Of a DNA stretch of 64,000 nucleotides, positions 24,326-32,069 are shown in pieces (position 1 is the first letter of the stretch; each line of letters starts with the position of its first letter). Source of the stretch: JBBQVZ01 sp963695975 (GTDB lineage Bacteria; Actinomycetota; UBA4738; HRBIN12); assembly GCA_963695975.1 (NCBI GenBank), contig CAVOIB010000001.1, positions 67,313-131,312 on the forward strand, in the 5' to 3' direction. The notes beneath the pieces were generated by a model. It had not been told where the DNA came from and made no database searches. It saw nothing but the letters and a program-made list of their open reading frames with translations. The position numbers and the translations under genes were made by a program.

Positions 24326-27300
24326 GTGCCAGAAGCCCAGCTCGACCGCGCCGCCGCGCTGCGCCCCTACCTCCCGCGGATGCTGATCGACTGGCTAGCC
24401 GAGGCCCCCGGGACGATGCTCCGCGAGGTCGACGGGACGATCGTGTTCGTCGACATCTCGGGGTTCACGAAGATGTCCGAGCGTCTGGCGCGAAACGGCA
24501 AGGTGGGCGCCGAGGAGGTCACCGAGGTGATCGGCTCGGTGTTCGCGCGGCTGCTCTCCGTCGCCTACGGCGAGGGCGGCGGTCTGATCAAGTTCGGAGG
24601 CGACGCGCTGCTGCTGCTGTTCACCGGCCACGATCATCCCGTCAAGGGCGCTCGCGCGGCCGTCGGGATGCGGAAGGCTCTCAGGGATATCGGCGCCATC
24701 GAGACGACCGCCGGCAAGGTCACGCTGCGGATGTCGGTGGGGTTGCACAGCGGCACGTTCCACTTCTTCCTGGTCGGTGAGACGCATCGCGAGCTGATCA
24801 TCACCGGTCCGGCCACGACCGAGACGGCGTCGATGGAAGGAACGGCCGTCGCCGGAGAGATCCTCGCGAGCCGGGCCACCGCCGAGCGGCTGCCCGCAGC
24901 CGTGCTCGGCAAGCCGAAGGACGACGGCGTCCTGCTGCGGAGCACCCCGACCGGGCTATCGCAGCAATGGCCATCGCCGGAGCACTCGCTCGAGGGCGTC
25001 GATCTGCTCTCGTGCATCCCGGTCGCCCTGCGCGAACACCTGCTGTCGGGCGCGACCGATCCGGAGCATCGACAGGTGACGGTCGCGTTCATCCACTACG
25101 ACGGCACCGACGAGCTGATCCGAGAGGCCGGCGCCGAGGCCGTCGCCTACGGGCTGGACGAGCTCGTGAGGGACGTCCAGGCAGCGTGCGAGAAGCACGG
25201 CGTGACGTTCCTCGGCACCGACGCCGACAAGGACGGAGGCAAGATCATCCTCGTGGCGGGCGCTCCCTCCGCGGTGGGCGAAGACGAGGAGCGGATGCTC
25301 CTCGCGGTGCGGGCGATCATCGATGCTGAGACCACGATCCCGGTCCGGATCGGCGTGAACAAGGGTCCGGTGTTCTCCGGCGAGATCGGTCCACCCTACC
25401 GCCGCACGTACACGGTGATGGGCGATGCCGTGAACCTCGCCGCCCGTGTGATGTCGAAGGCCGAGCCGGGTCAGGTGCTCGCGACCGGAGGGGTCTTGGA
25501 AGCGTCGTCGCTCGGCTTCAACGAGATCGCGCTCGAGCCGTTCATGGTGAAGGGGAAGAGGGAACCGGTTCATGCGTTCGTCGTAGGGGCTCCGGTCGGG
25601 GCCAAGTCGAGCGCTGAGGATCTGGACGACCTGCCCCTCGTCGGACGCGAGCAGGAGACGGCCCTCTTCCGTACAGCCCTGGACGGCCTCTCGCGCGAGC
25701 GCGGCTCCTTGATCGAGATCGTCGGGCCGCCCGGGATCGGCAAGACGCGTCTCGTCAATGAGTTGCGTCGCATGGGAGCCGATCTGCCGCAGCTGATGGG
25801 AACGTGCGAGCGCTACGAGGCATCGACCCCGTACCTGCCGTTCCGACGACTGTTCCGACTCTTGCTGGGGGCACCTCCGGGACACGAGGAGGCGATCCTC
25901 ACCGAACGCCTCCAGGAGCGCGTCGAGGAGCAAGCACCGGCTCTGCTGCCGTGGCTCCCGCTGCTGGGTGTGGTGGCCGACGTCGAGGTGCCGCCAACCA
26001 TGGAGGTCGAGGAGCTCGGTGAGGAGTTCCGCAAGGCGAAACTCGAAGAGGTCACCGTGGAGTTCCTGGCCAGAGTGATCTCCGAGCCGACCCTGGTGGT
26101 GATCGAGGACGTCCACTGGATGGACGAGGCATCCGCCGACCTGCTTCGGCACCTCTCTGAACACATCACGAAACGGCCCTGGCTCGTCTGTGTGACGCGT
26201 CGCGACGAGGAGACCGGTTTCTCGGCTCCCGCGAGCGAGCGGTGCACGTCGCTGCATCCTGGCGCGCTCGACGAACGGAGTGCACACGAATTGCTCACCG
26301 CCGCGACCGAGGACTCGCCGCTTCGCCCGCACGACGTGGATGCGTTGGCCGATCGATCCGGCGGGAACCCACTGTTCCTCCTGGAGTTGCTTCGAGCCGC
26401 ACAGCAGGCCGGATCGGTCGAAGACCTCCCGGGATCGGTCGAGGCGATGGTCGTTGCCCAGATCGACCGGCTGTCTCCGCACGATCGGCGGCTGCTTCGA
26501 TACGCGTCCGTGCTCGGGGCGAGCTTCACTGACGATCTCGTCGAAGCGCTCCTCTCCGGTGAGGAGCTGTCGTTCGATCCCTCGTCGTGGTCCAGAGTGA
26601 CGGAGTTCGTGGTTGAGTTGGGGCCGGGAGTCAGGCGATTCCGCCACGCCTTGATGCGGGACGCGGCCTACGAGGGACTGCCGTACCGGCGTCGTCGACA
26701 GCTGCACGCGAGGGCGGGCGAAGCCATACTGGCGTCGGCGGAAGGCTCCCCGGCGGAGTTCGCCGAGCTCCTCTCCCTCCACTTCTTCTTCGCGGGGAGC
26801 TACGAGCGCGCTCTCGAGTACTCACAGCTCGCCGCTGAGCGAGCGGTCTCCAAGTTCGCGAACGTCGAGGCCGTCGGTTTCTTCGAGCGCGCCATCGATG
26901 CAGCCCGGAAGGTGGGGCAGTCGCTCAGCGATCTCGCCACGCTGTTCGAGGCCCTCGGGGACGCGAGGCGAGTGATGGGCTTGTCCCGAGAGGCGGGGGA
27001 TTCCTACGCTCAGGCGTGCCGGGCCGTGGAGGGCGACCGCGTTCGTCAGGCGGGGCTCTACCTCAAGCGGGCTCAGATCACCCCCCGCTTCGCGAGCTTC
27101 ACGCAAGCCATCCGATTGGTACGGCGCGGATTCCGCGTCCTTGAGGGGGCCGAAGGGCGCGAAGCGAAGGAGGCTTGGGCTCGATTGGCGGTCTACTACA
27201 GCGGCGTCCGCACGAAGCAGGGGCGTTATCCGGAGGCTGAGTCATGGTGTCTCAAGGTCATCGCGACCGAGGGACTGAAAGACAGGAGCATCATCGCCCG

Positions 27301-28174
27301 CGCGTACTACACGGTCGACCTCGCGTACATGGCCTCGGGCCGTGTAGATCTGGCCGTCTACTCGACCAAGGCCCTCGCGATCTATGAGGAGCTAGGCAAT
27401 CTTCCGCTCCAAGCTGAGGTGCTGAACAACATGGGTGTGTACGCCTTCTCGACAGGACGATGGGATCGCGCGATCGAGCTGTATGAGCGGGCGAGGTCGA
27501 TCAACAAGCGATTGGGCGACTTGGATGAAGCGGCTATCTGCTCCAGCAATCTCGGTGAGGTTCTTTGCGAACAAGGCCGCCTGGACGAGGCAGCCGACGC
27601 GCTGAAGATCCCGCTACGCATGTTCCAGGCGTCCGACAACCAGTGGGATATGGCCTTCGTCAAGGAGTTCCTCGGTCGCGTCGCCGCTCGTAAGGGCCGG
27701 TTCGAGGATGCCGAAAGGTTCCTCTCTGATGCGCTCGCGGCCTTCGAAGAGGTCGGTGACAAGGACCAGGTCATCGAGACCGAGGCGCGGATCGCCGAGA
27801 TGTTGCTCTTTCGCGGCGACTGGGCGGACGCGCTTCGGCGGGCACAGGACACCATCAAGAAGGCGGAGGCGCTCGAGTCCGTTTCCCTTTCCACCCCTCT
27901 CCTGTTCCGGATCGTGGGCCTGGTCGCGACCTGCGAGGGTCGTTTCGACGCCGCCGAAGAGGCTCTCGAAGCGAGCCTCGATAAAGCTCGAGCCAGGAAG
28001 GCGGACTACGAGGCGGCGCTGACGATGCAGGCTCGGTGGCGCTTGCAGGCGCGACGAGGGGACGATCCAGATCCCGCCCTGCGCGCAGAGAGTGGGGAGA
28101 TCCTCGAACGCCTGAGCGTCATCTCGGTGCCGACGATCCTTCTGTCCCGATCCTCGGCGTCAGTCGCGGAGTGA
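24326..28174 (+). CDS. Two-cyclase-domain (soluble adenylyl cyclase-like) / AAA / TPR protein
   Basis: 1282 residues. Two class III cyclase domains in tandem: C1 (about 36-200) keeps the metal-binding Asp residues in FVDISGFTKMSE and KFGGDALLL but lacks the Asn/Arg pair (TGPATTETA); C2 (about 250-425) has lost the first Asp (VAFIHYDG) yet keeps Asn and Arg in MGDAVNLAARVM. So one composite active site per chain is expected, as in mammalian soluble AC. A STAND-like ATPase follows (Walker A VGPPGIGKTRL near 470, IEDVHWMDEAS near 593), then TPR repeats (820-1270). GTG start with CCCGGAGG upstream and TAGACT at 24291. A terminator follows at 28205. Confidence 0.92.
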   Translation: MPEAQLDRAAALRPYLPRMLIDWLAEAPGTMLREVDGTIVFVDISGFTKMSERLARNGKVGAEEVTEVIGSVFARLLSVAYGEGGGLIKFGGDALLLLFTGHDHPVKGARAAVGMRKALRDIGAIETTAGKVTLRMSVGLHSGTFHFFLVGETHRELIITGPATTETASMEGTAVAGEILASRATAERLPAAVLGKPKDDGVLLRSTPTGLSQQWPSPEHSLEGVDLLSCIPVALREHLLSGATDPEHRQVTVAFIHYDGTDELIREAGAEAVAYGLDELVRDVQAACEKHGVTFLGTDADKDGGKIILVAGAPSAVGEDEERMLLAVRAIIDAETTIPVRIGVNKGPVFSGEIGPPYRRTYTVMGDAVNLAARVMSKAEPGQVLATGGVLEASSLGFNEIALEPFMVKGKREPVHAFVVGAPVGAKSSAEDLDDLPLVGREQETALFRTALDGLSRERGSLIEIVGPPGIGKTRLVNELRRMGADLPQLMGTCERYEASTPYLPFRRLFRLLLGAPPGHEEAILTERLQERVEEQAPALLPWLPLLGVVADVEVPPTMEVEELGEEFRKAKLEEVTVEFLARVISEPTLVVIEDVHWMDEASADLLRHLSEHITKRPWLVCVTRRDEETGFSAPASERCTSLHPGALDERSAHELLTAATEDSPLRPHDVDALADRSGGNPLFLLELLRAAQQAGSVEDLPGSVEAMVVAQIDRLSPHDRRLLRYASVLGASFTDDLVEALLSGEELSFDPSSWSRVTEFVVELGPGVRRFRHALMRDAAYEGLPYRRRRQLHARAGEAILASAEGSPAEFAELLSLHFFFAGSYERALEYSQLAAERAVSKFANVEAVGFFERAIDAARKVGQSLSDLATLFEALGDARRVMGLSREAGDSYAQACRAVEGDRVRQAGLYLKRAQITPRFASFTQAIRLVRRGFRVLEGAEGREAKEAWARLAVYYSGVRTKQGRYPEAESWCLKVIATEGLKDRSIIARAYYTVDLAYMASGRVDLAVYSTKALAIYEELGNLPLQAEVLNNMGVYAFSTGRWDRAIELYERARSINKRLGDLDEAAICSSNLGEVLCEQGRLDEAADALKIPLRMFQASDNQWDMAFVKEFLGRVAARKGRFEDAERFLSDALAAFEEVGDKDQVIETEARIAEMLLFRGDWADALRRAQDTIKKAEALESVSLSTPLLFRIVGLVATCEGRFDAAEEALEASLDKARARKADYEAALTMQARWRLQARRGDDPDPALRAESGEILERLSVISVPTILLSRSSASVAE

Positions 28175-28204
28175 GCTCGTCGTTCCCGATCTGACGGTGT
28201 AACA

Positions 28205-28234
28205 GAAGAGGGGGCGCCGAAGCGCCCCCTCTTC
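28205..28234. terminator. Bidirectional terminator between the two-domain cyclase and the fibronectin protein
   Basis: Perfect 13-bp stem GAAGAGGGGGCGC/GCGCCCCCTCTTC (28205-28217, 28222-28234) with a CGAA tetraloop. Symmetric and flanked by convergent genes, so it can serve both strands; the plus side is followed by a T-rich tcctt. Confidence 0.8.
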
Positions 28235-28251
28235 GCGTGATCCTTCTTAGC

Positions 28252-29935
28252 TCACGGTCCCCGACCCATCCCAGCCTTCCCATCGCCGGGAACCCAGAGG
28301 GAGAACTTCAGCCCGGTGATGATCGGCGAGCCGGGGTATTGCCATGTGATCTCGACCTTGGAGATCGCGGGCGCGACCGGGCAATTGCCGCTCGAGCTCA
28401 AGCACCAAGGCGCGACGTTGTACGGACTCCCCGACTTCGAGTAGCCGAGGATCATCGACGATCCGATGATCTTCGGCGCGTCGCAGCCTGGAGTGGTATT
28501 GGGATTGCAGGCCACCGGACGTGGGCCTCCGAGGGTAAAGCCGGGGATCTGATAGGTCGCGTAGTAGACGGAGGCGCATTTCAGTCCGCCGCCCGTCTTG
28601 CAGAGTGGCAGCGGCGGCAACAAGCAACTCACCGGCTTGCCAGTCTTGTCCAGCAAGGCCGCGAAGCACGGCAACCCGTTGGTGTCGATCGAGTCCGCCC
28701 GGTTGAAGGTGTAGGTCTCTAGATGCATGCGGGTCATGTCGCCGGTGGGGTAGATCGATTCGACATACTTGTTCGCCAGGCACGTCGTCGTCGGAGCCGC
28801 CGGCTTGAGGCACTGGAAATCCGTGCCGGAGGCCTTGACCGTGAGTCCTGCGATCTTCCCCGCGTTGTTCGGATCGGCAAGCAGATTGATCGTGCTCGCG
28901 ATCGAGTTCAGCTGCTGCCCGTTGGTGAGTGTGGTCGCAGCGCCGGTGAGGACCTGTGTGTAGCTAGCTGCGCTCGGCGTAGCGCACTTCTCGTTCGACG
29001 GGAGGCTGTCACCGACGATATTAGTCGCCTTGACGGTAAGGCAGTACTCGGTGCCGTTCGTGAGCCCCGAGACCGTCCCGCTGAAGGTCGTGGGTCCAAG
29101 CGTCGGGGGGTAGTGCTGACCGACAAGGCCCTGGGCCTACGGGATTCGGGCACGGCCGAGAGAAGACCTTGTAGCCGGTAACGGCCGATCCACCGTCGCT
29201 GGCGCCAGCTGAGAAGTTGAAGCTGGCCTGAGCGTTTCCGGGAAGCACCTGGTTCATCACGGGAGCATCCGGCACCGTTATCGGCGTGTACGTGATGGTC
29301 ACCTGGAAGTCGAGCCCTGTCGGGCCGCTAACATTGGTCACCCGGAATACCAACTCCTGGCTGGCTCCAGAGTTAAGGAACGACGATGGGGGTTGATACT
29401 CCGTTGCGGTACCACCGTAGTTCGCTTCGTTGTCACCACCTGGCTGACTTCCGACCTCGTTGGCGTTCAACTTCACTTCGGCGGCGTTGTCCGCGAACAG
29501 CTTCACGTCGATCGATTCGTTCATGTGCGCCGGCGAAAGGGAGAACGGGACCGTATATTCAGTGACGGCTCCATCCCCGCCCCCGATCGGGGAGTCGTGA
29601 TAACACTGCAAGGGCATGTCCCCGGCGCCGTCCCAAGGCGTCACCCAGTCCGTACCATCGATGGTGTTGTATTGGCCCACGGTTGCAGTCGTGGCCCCAC
29701 CGCCGCCACAAGGCAACACGGTCGCCGTCCCGCCATTCTCGTCCCCGCCCACTACCACTTGGTATTCGGGAAGCACGCTGCCGCTGTTCAGCGTTATCGT
29801 CGTCGGGGAGGGGGCCGCGTGGGCCACGGACCCACCTATTGGGGAGGCGATGAAGCCGACGATCAGGGCGAAGCTGACTCCAAACGTGGTCCACAGTCGG
29901 TGGGCGCGCGGGGACTGGCGACGTCGTAGGGCCAT
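28252..29935 (-). CDS. Secreted fibronectin type III protein with Cys-rich C-terminal domain, frameshifted
   Basis: A long signal peptide (WTTFGVSFALIVGFIASPIGG, ending near VAHAAPSP) is followed by a beta-rich region with Asn/Gly runs, one fibronectin type III-like domain (VPDAPVMNQVLPGNAQASF, SAVTGYKVF, then TVSGLTNGTEYCLTVKAT) and a C-terminal domain rich in Cys (about a dozen) and Pro. The frame breaks between 29110 and 29160, within the fibronectin domain; a one-base shift restores it, so I give one gene of roughly 560 residues. AGGAG lies 8-9 nt before the ATG. Base composition is visibly less GC-rich than the neighbours, hinting at transfer. Probably a cell-surface or adhesion protein; the Cys-rich part matches nothing I know. 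Confidence 0.72.
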
Positions 29936-30057
29936 CGAGCGATCTCCTATCTATCGGGGGATGCCGTCAAGGGGGGAGCATCCCTCTCTTTCGACCGAAC
30001 TGTCAACGCAAGAGGACCAGTCCCAGGTAAGCCTTTCGGCTTAATGTTCCTGGACGG

Positions 30058-31387
30058 CTACAGGATGGGGAGGTAGCGCTCCCGCTCGTACGGTGACACG
30101 TAGGCCTTGTACCCGTCCCACTCCTGGCGCTTGTTGCGGATCAGGTACTCGTGGACGTGATCCCCGAGCGCCGTAGCGGAGCACCTCCGAGTCGGCGGCC
30201 AGGCGGATCGCCTCGTGCAGATCCTCAGGGAGCGACGCGATCCCCGCGACCCCCCGCTCCCCTTCGCTCATCTCGTAGATGTTGTTCGAGGCCTCGGGCG
30301 GGAGCTCGTACTCGCCCTCGATCCCGGCGAGGCCCGCCGCGAGCATCGCCGAGAACGCGAGGTAGGGGTTACACGCGGGGTCCGGTGAGCGGTACTCGAT
30401 CCGCGTCGCTCCCTCCTTCCCCGGCTTGTACATCGGGACCCGAACGAGCGCGCTGCGGTTCCGCCGGGCCCAGCACACGTACACGGGCGCTTCGAACCCC
30501 GGGACCAACCGCTTGTACGAGTTCACCCACTGGTTCGTGACGAGCGTGATCTCGGGCGCGTGTCGAAGTAGCCCGGCGATGTAGCCCTTCGCGGTCTTCG
30601 ATAGGTGGTACTCGTCGGTCGCGTCGAAGAACGCGTTGCGGTCGCCCTCGAACAGCGACTGGTGCGTGTGCATCCCGCTGCCGTTGATGCCGGCGATCGG
30701 CTTGGGCATGAACGTCGCGTAGATCCCGTACTCCTGCGCGACCTCCTTCACCGTGAGGCGGTACGCCATCACGTTGTCCGCCATGGTGAGCGCGTCGCTG
30801 TAGCGCAGGTCGATCTCGTGCTGCGACGGTGCCACCTCGTGGTGCACGTACTCCACGGGGATGCCCATCGACTCCAGATAGAGGACCGTGCGCTTGCGGT
30901 AGTCGGTCGCGACGTCGAGCGGGGTCTCGTCGAAGTACCCGCCCTGATCGAGCGGCGTCGGGTCGTCCACGCTCTTGAAGTAGAAGAACTCGAGCTCCGG
31001 CCCAACGTAGAACGTGAACCCCAGGTCGGCCGCGCGCTGCAGCTGCCGCTTCAACACGCCGCGCGGATCGCCGTCGAACGGCGTGCCGTCGGGGTCGTAG
31101 ACGTCGCAGAACATGCGCGCGACGGCCTGCTCGGTCTTCCAGGGGATCAGCTGGAACGTGGAGGGGTCGGGGATCGCGATCATGTCCGACTCCTGGATGC
31201 GGCTGAACCCCTCGATCGACGAGCCGTCGAACCCCATCCCCTCGGCGAACGCGCCCTCCAATTCTTGCGACGTGATCGTGAACGACTTCAGGAACCCCAG
31301 CACGTCGGTGAACCACAGACGGACGAAGCGGATCCCTCGCTCCTCGATGGTGCGCAGGACGTACTCGGCTTCGGCGCTCGGCGACAT
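30058..31387 (-). CDS. glnA2: Glutamine synthetase, GlnA2-like (GSI-alpha type), frameshifted near the 3' end
   Basis: ATP-dependent synthesis of glutamine from glutamate and ammonia. About 442 residues if the frame is repaired. Seen are GFDGSSIEGFSRIQESDM, the metal site GPELEFFYF, HHEVAPSQHEID, the loop NGSGMHTHQSL and RIEYRSPDPACNPYLAF. The adenylylation region reads NNIYEMSEGER, not the NLYDLP tyrosine of adenylylated GSI-beta, so it is the alpha/GlnA2 type. At about 30172-30178 an extra base shifts the frame; in the other frame the normal tail continues (QEWDGYKAYVSPYERERYL) to a TAG at 30058. Divergent from ridA-glnE, matching the actinobacterial glnE-glnA2 neighbourhood. Confidence 0.93.
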
Positions 31388-31508
31388 GCATCGAGGGTAG
31401 CGAGGACCCGCCGACCCACGGTTACGCGGGCGTTAACTCCCCGCACGTCTCACGTTCACGCTGGGGGTCTAGCGTGGCTCCGTCCGATCAGGAGGGGAGG
31501 TGAACGAC

Positions 31509-31607
31509 ATGGAGCGCCTGCTCGAATGGGACAACGTGGCCCAGCCCATCGTGGTCGGCCCGGACGACGAGGACGAGGACGACGACGACCTCGATCTTCT
31601 CCTCTGA
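31509..31607 (+). CDS. Very small acidic protein upstream of ridA-glnE
   Basis: 32 residues starting MERLLEWDNVAQPIVVG and continuing into an acidic run (DDEDEDDDD) with a LDLLL end. A strong AGGAGGGGAGG lies just upstream; a GTG at 31500 in the same frame is an alternative start, and TAGCGT further upstream could be its -10. It sits between the divergent glnA2 and ridA-glnE genes. Too short to judge by codon bias alone, but the ribosome-binding site and clean stop make translation plausible. No similar named peptide comes to mind; function unknown. Confidence 0.5.
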   Translation: MERLLEWDNVAQPIVVGPDDEDEDDDDLDLLL

Positions 31608-31649
31608 CGGTGGCTGCGCGGCAGGACCGACACGCGGTACGGTTCCGCC

Positions 31650-32069
31650 GTGGACAGGCGAAACATCAGCAGCGGGTCGCCCTACGAGCCCGTCATCGGG
31701 TTCTCGCGGGCGCTCGTGGTCGGTGATCGGGTGTTCGTCTCGGGGACCGCGCCCGTCATGCCCGACGGCGGCGACCCGCCCGTCGACGCGTACGGCCAGG
31801 CCGCGCGCTGCTGGGAGATCGTGATCGCCGCATTGCGCGAGGCCGGTGCCGGACCGGAGCACGTCGTGCGGACGCGCATGTACCTGAGCGACCCCGGCGA
31901 TTGGGAGGAGGTCGGCCGCGCCCACGGTGAGGTCTTCGCCGAGGTGCGGCCGGCCAGCACGATGGTGGTGGTGGGCGCGCTCCTCGATCCGCGATGGCGG
32001 GTCGAGGTCGAGGCCGACGCGGTGCTCGGACTGAGCCGAAGGACCGCCGGAGCCGCTACGGTTCGGGTC
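31650..32069 (+). CDS. RidA/YjgF family protein, open into glnE
   Basis: About 127 residues of RidA fold (enamine/imine deaminase family): FSRALVVGDRVFVSGTAPV, AARCWEIVIAALREAGAG, the conserved Arg in VVRTRMYLSD and a final VEIEADAV-like VEVEADAVLG. The GTG at 31650 is 6 nt from TACGGT, a leaderless start. There is no stop: the frame runs on through LSRRTAGAATVRV into GlnE. Either a real RidA-GlnE fusion or a masked stop, since removing one base upstream would expose a TGA right after LG at about 32030. RidA proteins remove reactive intermediates of amino-acid metabolism, which suits a nitrogen-control locus. Confidence 0.8.

Noticed and set aside
24956..26782. 608-residue minus-strand frame within the two-domain cyclase gene
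   Set aside because: Antisense shadow; the plus strand has intact Walker and cyclase motifs throughout.
30041..30057. glnA2 end at 30041 in the uncorrected frame
   Set aside because: The tail in that frame is meaningless; the neighbouring frame gives the conserved C-terminus and stops at 30058.
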